This document shows, in pieces, positions 38,519-52,430 of a stretch of DNA of 64,000 nt. This DNA comes from Lepturacanthus savala (Eukaryota; Chordata; Actinopteri; Scombriformes; Trichiuridae): NCBI GenBank assembly GCA_030544235.1, contig CM060463.1:35655420-35719419 (forward strand), read 5' to 3'. How positions within the stretch are numbered: position 1 is the first letter of the stretch; the number at the start of each line of letters is the position of its first letter. The position numbers and the translations under genes were made by a program. The notes beneath the pieces were generated by a model. That model saw only the letters and a program-made list of their open reading frames with translations, had not been told where the DNA came from and made no database searches.

Positions 38519-41500
38519 TTAATCTCTTATTTTCCTGTTCTTTTATTCAGTGTATATAAATTGTGCTTTATAAATAAATTCGCCTTGAATTTAGATGATG
38601 TAACAATTTCATCATCACTGTCAAGCAAGAATACATTTAAAAGCAATGCAAAGTGTAATCGTGTTGCAGTGAAACAGCACGTCTGCTTCCCATTTCTCAC
38701 ATGCTTTGTTGTCTACAAACATTTTCACTAATTATCTCAACTTGTCATGAGCTCAACCAAAGTTAATAACTTGTGTGAAAATGTTTTGATGGAGAGGTAT
38801 ACGAGTTCAGAAACAGTTGGGGACATTATAATGGCTCATTATGATGCACAATGTCAAACACTCCCTGAACTGAACAAAAAGATCAGCGAGGGGGGAAAAA
38901 AAGAAAATGAACGATATCACAGATATGAGACACGCCAGAGATGATATGAAAATAAAGTTTTCAAATTTGAATAGTCCTCAATCAGACAAAGCAGTTCAGA
39001 CATACAATCATAAATATAGAACATTTCTGATTGCAATGAGATGGAGGAAGAAATAGATAGAGAGAAAATGATAAATAATCATTTGCTAGATTCAAACGTC
39101 CCTTCATTATCTAAGTACCCCACTTTACATAAGGGATTCCAGTTTAATTTTAGGGTTTAGTTTAATGACAAATGTTGGTGCAGTTTGTGTAAAGACTTCA
39201 GAAAATATCAGTCCACAGCCATAGATGCAGTCTTCCAATATATTTGCTATAGTTTTACTATTGCTATTTTACTATTACAGTAGTTTTCCATCTACAGTTA
39301 TAATAGCAGTGTGTTTAAAAGCATGAATAAAGCCAAAATCCGTATAATAATCAGAACATCAGGAACACTGTATTTTATATCCCAAATCAACTCAAAATGT
39401 GAAGAAAAATGGGAACATTTTTAATTATTTTACAGAAAATATAGAACAAATAATATTAGGCTGAGCAGTGTCTGCATTATTCTTTACAAACTTTTTTAAA
39501 AATATATTTACTGTATGAACTGAAAAAATCTTCAGGATTTAGCATTCCTCTGAATCACTAAAGTCATATTCAGTTGTATAACCATGGTTTCTGAGACCTG
39601 CTTCACATCTGTGTTGCATTGACCAACTTCTGTCATCTATGAACAGGTATTTCAGCTGCACAGTTCCTCTCAATTTCTTGCTTTTGCCTCAGAAATATTA
39701 TTTTTGAGTTTTCAATGTGATTAATGTCCAGGGATTGGGTTGTCCACTCCAGAAGTTTAATTTTGTTGCTTTGAAATCAAGATGCTGCTGGTTTCCTGGT
39801 GTGTATGGTGTTATCAGCTTGTTGAAACTCACATTTCAAGTGCATTTCCTCTTTACCATAACATGACCTCTTCAAGTACTTTGATATAGGCAAAATGAAC
39901 CACGGTCCCTTGTCTTTGTGCTGAAGAGGAAACAGTTTGCCAAAGAACACATCAACTGGCCTAATCTTCATTCTCTGTAAAGTAATTAAAACTTGACACT
40001 TTCTTCAAATTTTGATTAAGGATATAAAATGCAGTGTCCCCAATGCATCAAAATAAAAATAAAAATAAAAAATAAATAAAAATTATAATTTGTCTTTACT
40101 CACATTTTTAAACACACTGCTATATTGAACACAACTGTATGAAGAAGAATTACTCACAAATATGCAATAACAGATTTTCTGACAGGTATATTCAATTTAC
40201 AAAACAGAAAAAATAAAATAAATGAAAAACACAAGAAAGGACAAACAAATTTACTGCCCTTTCATTAATACATCAAATTAATGATTAACAACACACACAA
40301 ACACACAAACACAACTCAGCTGAAAGAGCCAACGTCAATTGTCAAGGCTCATGACATAAAAAAAGGAAAAGAAAAAAACATGATTGCATAGATGCAATCT
40401 CCACTCTGAACACCCTCACAGGCTCTCTGGCGATAACTACCGTGAGGAGTAGCTGTCATGGCTGGTAGTATGACTCACACAAAGTGTGAGAATGATGTCC
40501 TGGATGAATATACTTTAGCCTCCTGGGAGTGTGCTGTCCCACTCTTCTGATGTCTTTGAGTGTCTCAGACCTGGAGGTCAGCATCTCATTTTACACGGAC
40601 AAAAATCTATTACAAAACCTATCTCTCTTCACTTGCATTAAAGCCACTGGGGAGGAGAGGCTTTTCTCTAATTGTTTTTTCCTTGGCTGCAGAGCTGGCC
40701 TGGTTAGAAGTGACCTGAGTCCATAAAACAGGTCTGATTGGTGAGTGGGTCATTTAAGCACATCATTCACATGCTGCTATTCAGGGACGTGCACAGGAAT
40801 CTTAAAAGGCAGACCTGAAAAAAGGGCACCCCACCCCTTCCTCCCCCCCAAAAAAAAGAAAACACAAACAGCAACAACAAAAAACACAACAGGCTTTACA
40901 CTTTAAGAGAATATTCCAGCCAGGGGTCAACATTATACCACTGAGCTTGAAATGAGCGCCCATCTGAATTTTTAGGGAACTTCACAGGACGACAAGGCCC
41001 GACTGAAGTGCAGAATCTGATGGGCTGGGCTTATCATCTGTGTAATAACATAATTAGCATTACATAATATTATTATTTTCATCATCATTATTATTATTAT
41101 TTTATTCTCATCATTATTGTATTGCATCTTATAAAGTATGATATACTGTAGCTTGCTAGTTTTTAAACATGTATCCTGTAACCTGATCAGCATTATGCCT
41201 ACCTGCTCTAAATGCTTCCTCCTGATCCACATTTTCCTCATGTGTGGAGGTTTGTAGCAGCTCCTTATTGTAATGAAATTATGAGAAAATGCTATTGGTA
41301 GACTAAAATATGAGAATGATTAATCAATTAGTCCACAGTGGCAATCTTATAATGCTAATTCTCTGTCTTAATTACCTGTTGCTTGTTTTCTTTCGCAGCC
41401 AACTCTGCAGAGATGGGCTTCCTTTAGCTGCCTCCTTTAGTTCTCTCTCTCTCCTGACTGCAACTCTTTTCCGTGGGCATTTCGAATTGTCTTTTTTTTT

Positions 41501-44500
41501 TTAAGATAGATAAAATTTCTTGCAACTTATTGAATATCGGATTATAATTGTATCAAAAGGTGCCTGCTAATACTGACTTTTAATCATTTACAGTTGAAAA
41601 CAGGTAATAAATCACATTATAGCATAATATAGTGTAGAGTGATACAACCATCATTATAATATTATAGTTTAGAGCCATAGTTTTCCTGTTTGAATTTATT
41701 TGTGTTAGACACAAATTAACTGTTGACATGAATTCATTTCTGATATTTGAAAAACTAAACAGCAGATTTTTCAGTCTAATGCTTCCTCCATGGGGAAGTT
41801 GATCCTTTCCACTAGTGAAATGGAAATTACGAGCGTGTTGCATCCGTGTGCATTTGTTGTTGTGATGAAGTGAAACGTGACAGAGCCATAAAGGAATTGT
41901 TAAAAACAGCAAGTGTATACGGAAATGTTACTTAGATGATGTAAAATATAAAGCAGCAGAGAACGTTTAACAGAATGCATCGCTTACCGTTTAAGACATT
42001 TTTTCTGCTCACCACCATGTTGAAAGGTCAAAATTTATCTCATCTCGTCAGCTTGTGTATCAGAAAAATCTTCCAGCTTTCCAGTGGAAAGTAGCAGGTG
42101 TTCTTGTGCAATTTTGATGTTGTTTTTAGCATTTACAATTACCAGAGGACAAAACAATCCCTGTTTACAACAAACAACAGTTCCATTAAACTAAATAGGA
42201 AGGAAAACAACATCTCTTGTTTCTACAAGAGTCACTTCACAATTATATCTGTGCAGTCTGTTGAATAAACTAAGAATCATTGCAACATATCGCAAAATTG
42301 ATGTTTTTAGGCCGTTTTTCTATCATTTTTTATTTACCTTTTTTATTATTTTGATTATCCACAGAAAAAGAAGCCTGTTCAAGGCCATGTTGATTGAAAA
42401 AACAAAAAACAAAAAAAAGAAACTCAAAGCAGCTCCTGTGGTCGTTCACTTTTCCCTGTAAAATAGCAGGGTGTGACTGCCCCTGCTGAACAGCTTCTCC
42501 GAACAAATTCTTCTACCGAAGCAACAGGCTCCTCTTATAGCATATCTCTGCATGTACAGGAACAAAAGCAGAATGGTGCCTGTTTGTTGCAGAGATGGCA
42601 GCAGCAGTTGTTCTCATTTCTAATGCAGAAAAACACAACATTGGAGTCCGACCATCTCGTCTGTACACTATGTTCCTTCAGAATTAAACATTGTGCTTCT
42701 TGCATGTCTGTTATGATCTGCATCACAGGAAAGTTTGAAAGCAATAGAGAAAAAAAAAAAAAAAGAAAAAAAAAGCAGTGGACTGTCAGATGATACCACA
42801 TATGTGCTGAAATTCTCAACCATGTCTTCACTATTTATGTATAATATCCAGTGAAATAGAATAGGCACAGGCATGCGGCAGGGAAGATGAAAAGCTTTAT
42901 TCCATACTGCATTATTTCCTTCACGGTGAATGACCATTCTCTTGAGATTATATTATTTTTTTTGCAAAACAGCCAGAGTATTTTTCAGGGCAAAAGGCGT
43001 CTCCTTCGGTTTACCAGGAGGAATTTGCAGGAAGAACACAGGGCAAAAGAAATAGCCCTAACAGATTAGAAAATTTACCTCAGACTTTCCATTAACACCA
43101 AACCTAACAGCGAGGTCAGTGAAACAACAAACTTACTCAAGAAAGTTCCCAAAGGTGTTCACAAAATCAGAAACCTAAACAAATCAGGAAAGAAGTGCTC
43201 TTTTAAAAAGAATAAAGCTCCAAGAAACTAAGAAATAATCTTCAAAATTCAAAAACGGAAGCAGTATTAACAGAGCCTTCAACAGCAGTTATATTTTATT
43301 TAGGCATTGGTCAAAACTATTAATTTGAAGTTCACATTTCAGTTGAATTACTTGTATAGTAAAGGTCATATGTGCTCACAACTGACCCTGATTACCTCGA
43401 TCAGGGTTCGATGACCTATTCAGTAGTTTTCTCCATCTTTACTCAAGAAATATTTGCCATCTGTTGTATAAAACTGATTGAGAACAAGAAGAAGAATATT
43501 AATGATGAATGGAGGAGTGAGTAGAAACACTGTCCACAGCCTTCAAGCAAAGGTCAAGTCTCAAATGAAGAAGATGAAGTTTATTGTTGCAACTTGGACG
43601 TGTATAATTCACTAGTTTGCCCATGAATAACATAAAAAAATCAAGATCTATTGTTATCAAGTAGTTACACTCAGCAATAATAAAGATGAAGCCGACAGTG
43701 GTTATTTAGTTTATTCAGAGTGTACTAATCTGAATCCAACTGATCTTTTTTAATTATCTCCAACTGCTGGCGGTGGTGAATTCACAGCCACCTGTTCCCA
43801 TGTTGCTGTAATTTCGGATCAAGTGGGAAATATGGGATCTCACAGTAAAAACATTAATAACAAGCTAATTAATTATTATAAATTTAATTAGAGGGTGTTT
43901 GTGATATTATTATCATAGGTTATATTTCTAAACCTGATGTGTAGCTTCATTAGAATTATGCTTTGCAATGCTACCATCGACGCTTTTAACATTCTAAAGA
44001 ATTAATTTGTTTTACTAACTTTCATTATGTTCAGTTTTCTGTATGATATCAAACAGCCTCCACAGCTGTCTGATATATGTACAGAAGGAAATAGGCTGCT
44101 ATTCAAATTTTTCACTGGATCTTGATACATTGATTTTAGATTTTTTTTTTGTTTTTGTTTTTGAACAGCCTTCCAAGGAGAAACAACTTCTGGGTTGCAG
44201 TAATTGTAAAACTCATATTGCAGCAAGGTTGCAGAATAGCTGCACAAAATGTAAACTATATATTATACATTGCCAAAGAGAGTTTTCAGGGTCATTTTGG
44301 AAAGGGGTAGTTTCCAGGCTACCTCTCAATGTTTGAAGGATTCCACAAAAAACAATCATCACAAGGCTCACGTGAAGATATTTGTAGGAATTGTTGCAGA
44401 TCACATCATAGATAAGATGAATGTTGTGGTAATGAAAAAGGAAAAGGAGCATACGTTCATGATTTTTAATATTTACATATATATACATATATAAAAAAAA

Positions 44501-44589
44501 AACATGTTGTAGCCTTCACACTCACTTCTGAATTGCAGAGAAGGTTTAGCAGATATTTGTTGTTTTTCACACTCACTCAATCCAGCTAA

Positions 44590-44865
44590 TGTGACCCCAA
44601 TCAGGACTTTACTTGTTTGGAGTAATAGTATACATTAGGATAAAATAAGTAACCTACAAACAGGTCTCATACTGCCACAGAGGATCGCCAAGATTCAGAA
44701 TTATGAAGAGAGATCTACAATTTGGCCCCCAGAGATACTTTTAGATTCTGCATGTTTTTGACACCATTCTTTTTGGAATAAAACTCTTTGTCCACAAGAG
44801 AAGACATGTCGTGTGGTGATTTGGTTCATCAGCACATCAAGAAACAACACTAGCTGCTCCAATCA
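44590..44865. repeat. Unclassified interspersed repeat, family X copy 1
   Basis: Shares ACTTTACTTGTTTGGAGTAA and ATGAAGAGAG, TCTACAATTTGG, TTCTTTTTGGAAT and TCATCAGCACATCAA with 53573-53635 and 54237-54395, where a SINE splits the copy. Superfamily unknown; no coding frame. Confidence 0.6.
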
Positions 44866-45479
44866 GCCCTGAGCCAGTGATGACCAATCCAGCTAGTGTC
44901 TTTGTGACGTTTACTTAATGCTTTCTGGGATTCTAGAAGGATGACGGCTGTGAACAGGAAGGAGAAGGTACAGAAAGGGCCTGACAGATGGATGATAACT
45001 GTTGTGCTAAGGGATGATGCCCAACTTTGTAGATAGCCATCAGAACCGTGAAACAACTTCCTTGCTGGTGGAGAATGGACTTTTCAGATAGCGTCAATTA
45101 GCAGATAATTCGTTTACTTCATGGTCTCCCCTCAGATTTTCTTTTTGTTGTTTATCGTTATCGTTTCTGTGAAGTTTGCATAGATAAGAGAGAGTTTGTA
45201 GACTCACATATTACTGTGAGGCCTAGCTCTATGAAAGTTAAAATGCTTTCTCAATGGTTTCTAGCCTCTCACAGATGTTGCATCATGTGCTGTTAATGTT
45301 CTTTTTAGAGGAAATCATACAGCAGGAAGAGGCCAAATCAAACACACGTCTAGTTGAATATAACATATAACAAATACATCTCTATATCTACCACTTAGAA
45401 AACGTTCACAATTTGTATCACCAGTATAAGTTCAAGCAGGAATCAGCTGATGTGGGCATTAGCTCTTTTAGTTAAACCA

Positions 45480-45850
45480 ACTAGTTTTTTGTTCCTTTCA
45501 GACAGTCACGTCTTTGTCTATCAAACTTTAAATCTCGTCTCCTGAATCGTCGCGACCTTCCTCCCCCTCGTTCACCTCCAGTTCATCACTTCAGCGTCCG
45601 GGTCTGAGCACAACAGACACTGCTCCGCTTTTCATCATCCAGATACCAGCATCTCTTTATCATCACCACCAGCAGTGTCTAGACTTCATCGGGGGAATAT
45701 CTCCTCTCCACTCAGCTCCACTACGCCCTTTATAAACAGGAGGACTTCACTATCAAGTCTGATCGCTATAAACTTTCCACATTTTATTGTCAATAAATAT
45801 TTGTCCATGAGGAAAAACAATTTCTTCTGATTGAACCGTTTCTGTACCTG
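45480..45850. repeat. GC-richer block with AATAAA, possible retroelement end
   Basis: A C/T-rich stretch (CTCCTGAATCGTCGCGACC ... TCATCGGGGGAATATCTCC ... CTTTATAAACAGGAGGACT) ending CATTTTATTGTCAATAAATATTTG. It stands out from its AT-rich surroundings and resembles the 3' end or LTR of a fish retroelement, but I cannot name the family. Confidence 0.35.
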
Positions 45851-48279
45851 ACAGCTTGAAGCAGTTTGACACCTTATGCACCTGCTTTGGATGTTATGAT
45901 AAAGTCCACTAAAGGGCTGATATCGCTCATTATCAGAAAATTTGATGTGGATTAGAAAGGGAATGCTACACCTGCTAGTAGTTGCATATTGACTATGGTT
46001 GCATGTTGCTACATACTTTACAAAATAATGATGTTTAATGGTGTAGCAAAGCTGTGCTTTTTCCCTTTTCCCAGTTCAATATTTTAATCTTTGTGGTCTA
46101 CTTATAAAAAAAAATGCCATGCTTTTCTGGTCCAAAAGCACTGAGTTAGACCTGTAGCAGCAATCTACAATATATTCTGTTGTGACATTACAACAGAATA
46201 TATTCAGCAACACTACAGAGGATGCCAGACCACAACAGAATGAGTTTTTGTGTTAGCAGGAATACGCACGCACTATTTTATTTTATTTTTTATTTTTTAT
46301 TTTATTTTTTATTCCCATAATCGGGCCCCGTTTAGGTCTGGTTATGGTCAATCTTTTTCATAAAAGATCCCGGATTGGGTTAAAAATGTCGGTAAACGTA
46401 GCAAACGTTACTTAAAATGCAGTAAAATGTGTTCAAATGTCCACATTTTGGTTAATGTTTACTGAAATTAAACAGTACAACACACACATAACACAAATGA
46501 AAAATGTTCCAATGTTACTGTAAAAATGTCCCATGAACCCATCGTTAAGGGACGAGTTATTTCAATGTGTCATCCCCTGCTGCTTTTGCAGCTTTTTACA
46601 AACAGAAGTGACCTTCTATTATTAGATTAAGGGCTGTTAGATGGCTTTGCTTACCGAAGGATGAAAGCAGCCTCAGCTAAAGCAACCAGCAGCAGGTGTA
46701 GCAGGCCCCTTCTAATCCACATCTATGAGTCTGATAACAGCTGATATCACCCATTTAATTGGCTGATATCATCCAAATAGGCTGCATTATGTCATCTGTT
46801 CATATGTGAGTGTTTGTGTGTGTGTTTTCCCCTTTGGAAGAAAATCTCACCATAATCTATCAATATAAATAAACAAACAGGCAAGTAAACAAGTGTATAA
46901 ATATATAAAGAACTAAATAAATAACTGTTTTGCTTCTCTCATGCTCCCGGAGGACCACACAGTGTGTTGTGTTGAGGCAGGCTAGAGGCTACTGCTCAGA
47001 ATGTTCTGGCATGGAACTGATTTCCTCCTCTAATGCAAATGTCACAAAGAGGCTGTGATCCACTCCTAAGCACTACATAAACACGTTCTTGTTTAATCCA
47101 TCTGTGATTGTAAGAATGGATTTCAAAAATCTGGTCTGAGTCTGGTCGGAGGATTACACACGGTTCCAAGTTATGTTTAGAAATTTGAAAGATTAAATTT
47201 GAAAAATTGTAAAGCCCTTTAAAAAAAGTGAACCAGAAGTAATGATTTCTAAATTACAATCCACTCCCAGGTGGCCATTGTTAATAACAGGAAATAAAGC
47301 AAACATCTTGAGATCTGTGTCACCAGCTTTCAATTTTTTTCCTGTTAAAAGTGTTTAATTATTTTTCAGTATGTGTTCCAGCAATCACTGATGCCTGTGA
47401 ACGTGGGATGCAGCTATTAGAATGTGTTTGGCCCCATTGTCATGGAGAGAAAATGAATCAGTAGGGAAAAGTCACATGATGTCGAGATTTTTTCCCCATA
47501 ATCATTTGTTGAATTAGCTAATTAATTTGATCCAGAGTGTGCTCTTGATAGATACCTAGGGATCTCTGGGAGACACTAACAATGAGGAGGCATTATTCAC
47601 TCTTAGCAGCATGGAAACAAAATATCCCATTGTCATCACAGCCTCTTCCATTAGCATCACAAGCTCTTAGACAGTCACAGCAATGATCAGTCTCTTAGTT
47701 GCCATTAGCATTTGTGGATAAAAAGGGACTCATCTTGTAGTTTGCTGACATGAAGAGTGTAATTATCATTCCATGTATAACAGGCTGCTTATATACCCTA
47801 GTGACATCCTCAAAGGGGAAGGTTGTGGTGCAGTGATCCATATCACCTTATCGCCCATTGCCCTTGGGGCACCACATTTGGCATGGATCGGCAGGCTAAT
47901 AAAAAATGACTGAGGTTTGTGCTACTATTTAAAGGGGCAGACTGCATTTTTCTCCTGCAGAAAAAAATGGTGTATAAACATTGCTCCATTTCTGTGTTGT
48001 TTTATGTAGGGACAGTTTTCCCTGCGCAGTAAAGTTGGTCACATATAGAAAGCAGGACAGAACTTTTATTACATCCATTAGCACTTTAAATTATTCCACA
48101 CTTCCTGCAACACACGGAAATGTTCACCTGTGAGATCTCGCCTCAATAAGATTTGGTTGATGACACAAAATTGGAGAAGACAATGACCATATCACAAACC
48201 TAATAGCCCCACAGTGCCTCCTGGAAAATGGATTTCTATTATACAAATGCTAAATTGTGTGTAAATAGGGTGTTGAGTA

Positions 48280-49340
48280 ATTACTTGGGCTATTGATTGC
48301 AAAATGTATTATCATTACACTGCATATGGCTCTTGTGGGCCCAGTTGTAATGCAAACTGTTCTCTCATTAGCATTTTGGAAAATGCAACCAAAAAAGATA
48401 AACAACATCAGACAAATTTTAATTTATAGGCCCACCAGTAGCTGTCCAGATTATATATTTTGAAAAAATTATATCACATTTTCACTTAAATTGGTATTGA
48501 GGGCAGAGACTCGTTTCTCACTTTGTTATTTCCCAATTTGTGAGATGATTTTGAGTGTTTAGGGTTTCCTGCTTTCAAAGGGCACATAAATGTAATGTTA
48601 TTCCTTCTGAAGAATTCATGATATAGGGTGAAACCAAAGGATCGAAGGAAGACGAAGGCGGGGAATGCTCCGTAGGTCATCTTAATGATGCCACAGTCAA
48701 ACAAGGCGTGTATAGAGAAGAGCATGAAGCTGCTGCCAAGTAGGGCACACTAACTGAATAAGTCGCTGAGAATAAGCCCTGATAACAGACAAAATGCAAA
48801 CTAAGTACTTACTGAATCTAGAAAGTACTTCTGTACAATACCAAAGCACACATTTAAAAATAGAGAACAACGTTGTTTATCACGGGGGCTTAATGTCAAG
48901 ACTGCAAACCTTAAAGGTTGGCCGCATACGGTATTGGAGAAATAGGCGGAGCGTACATTTGTTTAACAAGCCAGTTAATTCTCCCAGATGCGGAGTCGTG
49001 TGTGGGTGGATTGAGGGGATGTTGGAGGCGCTGTGAACATGCCCCAGGAGGCAGAGCCAGATCAGCACCACAGACGGAGGCTGGGGAAACCCTTTGGCAC
49101 AGGCCCTGTAACGGGCCCGCGGTGCTGCTCATTATCTGCCCACGGTACTATTCTTTATTGATAAAAGGCTCTGGTAATACAGGATTTATGCATTTCTTAG
49201 TGCACACGAAGGCATCTACTATATGCAGCACTCCCCGTAAACTTTTTATTCATTGTCACACAGCTCCCCTGTGTTTAGTCCTAGCACCGTTTGCAGCTGT
49301 CCGAAATGTCAATGTAATGCATGAATAAACAATTCCTGCA
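48280..49340. promoter_or_regulatory. Candidate conserved non-coding block
   Basis: No repeat family recognised. It is of balanced composition, with homeobox-like TTGATTGC/ATTA motifs, long unbroken complex stretches (48290-48370 and 48940-49330) and several short open frames with no protein resemblance. Inferred only from how unlike neutral intron it looks; sequence alone cannot prove function. Confidence 0.3.
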
Positions 49341-51799
49341 TAGCTCTGTCCTACTTCTGATCTTTGATTTTTTTTCTTTTTTTTTGTCTTTGAGGACTCA
49401 ACACCCACTGGGTGGAGCATGCTAATTCATTATCTAAAAGTATATGAATTAGGATGCCTTGATTATATTTGATGATGGTAAACTCCAAAAATGTATGTGC
49501 TAATGAGTAGAACTGCGCTTATGTTCCCAATCTACTTAAAATGAAGTGCTTGGATTGTACAACAGCATCTGAATCCACTTCATCAACTGCAAACATATTG
49601 TAGTGAAGAGCACTGCAAGATTCAACAATGGCTCCTACTTTATGTAGAGATTGGCCAGCTGTAATCACAAGGCTCTTAGAGGAGAGAATGAGTGATGGAG
49701 CCATGGGAAGGCCATGGACTTGCTTTTAGATGTATATTAAGTTCAGTTCAAGCCTACTGAAAGGACAGCTAGACATAGAAATTACTATACTCTGCAACAT
49801 ATCCTAAATGAGTCAAGATTTCCTTTTTTTTTTTTTTTTACCTACACGACACTTGGGAATTTAACAGCAGGAAGCTAGACACCCCAAAACCCCACAGGAT
49901 AGTGCTGAGCATACACCCTCAGCTGAGCTCTCTTCTGTACTCATGGATTCCAGTTGCCCAGGCAACACTGTCTTGAAGATTTTAAACTTGGATTTAACAT
50001 ACGGCGCCTCCTGTGTCTATCTACAGTCAAGAAACAGGATTACTGACTAGAAAAACCCCACTTTTTCCATAGAATATCTGGTAATGTATCTATGCCTGTG
50101 CAATTTTGAGGGAACTTGTGGCCAGAAATGCTGAACCATAAATCCAGTGACACACTACCCTCAGGTAATTCACTCCTATATTTCTTGGCAGACTGTGACA
50201 ACAGATAAGACATTTGCATAGCTGCTCCATTGTGCATTGACACTGTCAACAGTTTTAATGGGATTTGTCAAAATGTGGGCCACGAGTAAATCTGAAAACA
50301 GCACCAGAGGCATTGTAGAAGTTTAAGAATGAGATGAGGCGAACAAAGTTTATATGGGCACCGAGTATCTCATTATTATCTCTGACTAAGTTTCTCGCTG
50401 TAAGTTGGTGCAGAGCTATTTTCATAGTTCTGAACACACGCACCTCAAAGCGACTAATGCAGCTGGCTCATGTCCAAAAACAGCTGTCAGACACTTCAGT
50501 ACATGTGTACAGCACTTCTGTGCTGTTAAGATAATGGCACTCTGTCGAGAGGGAAGAAGAATGCATGCAGCATTTAGATATGAGAACTTCTGCTAAGTCA
50601 CCAAGGTCTGTGGTCTGCTTATGAGGTGAACAGTGCACGTCAGTGATGTAATCACAATCAGTATAAGTGAGTCTCACTCTTTGTTCAAAATACACCATGA
50701 AGTCTGAGCAAACAGTCACCTTTTTATTCTTTTAGAACTCCTAGAGAGAAAGCTGTTGTCATTGACACACCTCAGAGAGCATTTCCATGTAACCACACAA
50801 ACAAGTGTCCTTAACAAAAAAAATAGGTCATCTTCTAGTGCACTGGAACAGTGAGCGTTCCAAAAACACTTCCTAAACACTACTTCAACTATGTGGTTAA
50901 AGAAAGACTCATGCAAAATAATATAGTCTTGAAGAACGTTAAAAGAAATATTAATCAATGTTGACTATTGGCATGAAAAGGAATAAAACTCTGTAATCAC
51001 TTCACCAAACATCCTGTAACTTATCAGTTTGAGCTGAAAGGTCATGTCAGGTCTGTTTTAAACAGCTTGACCAAACACCATATACCTTTTTTTAGGTAGG
51101 GGACCCACTTATGTATAAACAGAATAAAGTAATAAAAACACAATAAATATTTTTGACTTCATTATATACATTGCAATATAAATTATACTTGTGAATATTA
51201 GATTCCATTCATGACAAGTCTGTTCTTGATAGATGCTGCTAAACTCTCACTAAATCTTAATTAACCATATATATTTAGGTTATTTAAAGCTGGTGACACA
51301 GGTTAACTCTTAATTATTTACAACAAAAAGGTATCACAGTGTAACATTTATTTAATACGGTAAAACATGCATTTATGCTGTTCCTATTGGACTAAAATGG
51401 CACCCAGTAACCCTGCCTGATGCAGATGGCCTCATTAAAATTTGATGTTTCAATGATAGCCAGTTGATAACTGAGATTTACAAGTGTCTTTGGTTAGTGT
51501 CCTCCCTAGACATTAATGTATAAACTGCTGATATGTTGTGGCTCCAACATGAATACCAACAAAGCCCCATGGGAGGTGAGGGAATCCTGTTACACATTCT
51601 GTATAAAAGCTTTAAATGACATATGCATCCTTATTTCTAAGGCAGGATATTACCCAGCCATCCATCCTTCCATCTAACGTAACAGATATTTCAAAGGTTA
51701 ATCATTCTTCAAATGACATTTTCTTTTTTTTTGCTTAAGATCCAGTTTTAGTCTATCTGTGATTAAAAGACAACAACTTGAATAGTTGTTGGTGGTTCA

Positions 51800-52430
51800 G
51801 TGCTGTATCTCCGTTGTCTCTTGCTAGGACTGAGCTCGTCTGGACTGAGGCTTCAGATGTTGTTCACTCTCCCAGTTTGGGGTCACCGCCCTGAGTGCTC
51901 CTACTACCGGCGGGCCAGGTCAGCATCGACCTTCCACATCTGTTCCAGCTGTTCTTTCAACCCTTGATACTTGTTAATCTTTCCGTGTTCCTTCTTCCTG
52001 ATGATGCTGTCAGCTGGTACCGCCACATCTATCACTGCTGCCCTTTGCTGCACTTTATCCGTCATCACTATGTCCGGATGGTTAGCCAGCAGCTGTTTGT
52101 CAGTCTGGAAGCTGAAGTCTCACAGCACCTCAACCTTGTTGTTCTCCACCACCTTCTGTGGTAGGTCCCATTGGGATTTGAATACTTCTAGTCCATATCG
52201 GGTACAGATGTTCCTGTACACTAACCCAGCCACTTGGTTGTGCCTCTCCATGCTTTCCTTCCCAGCAAGCATTTTTCCCTCTACTACGATGTGCTGGATC
52301 GTCTCGAGGGCATCTTTGTACAGCATGCATTTCGAGTCTGATTTACTCTGGTAGATCCTGGCCTCCATGGCTCTTGTGATTAGGGTCTGTTCTTATGCTG
52401 CCATGAATAGTGCCTCCATGCTATCTCATA
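51800..52430 (-). pseudogene. R2/R4/NeSL-type LINE, C-terminal zinc-knuckle and endonuclease region
   Basis: Minus-strand translation gives, in order, a MEALFMAA then EQTLITRAMEARIY stretch, a decayed zinc-knuckle region (CMLYKDALETIQHIV, second Cys changed to Tyr), MERHNQVAGLVYRNI, then QWDLPQKVVENNKVEVL and a stop. Past that stop the same frame continues with QTDKQLLANHPDIVMTDK, AAVIDVAVPADS and KKEHGKINKYQGLKEQLEQ. PD followed by D in IDVAVP fits the restriction-like endonuclease that follows the zinc knuckle in this LINE class. Stops at the EVL position, in the leading part and at the LARR position show it is dead. RT domain absent. Clade assignment is by domain order, not by search. Confidence 0.78.

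Noticed and set aside
48918..49328. 136-residue plus-strand ORF, the second longest in the window
   Set aside because: No recognisable domain, overlapping ORFs on both strands, no splice or promoter support; kept only as a non-coding candidate block.
51895..52354. Plus-strand ORFs of 89 and 127 residues
   Set aside because: They are antisense shadows of the minus-strand LINE remnant at the same place.
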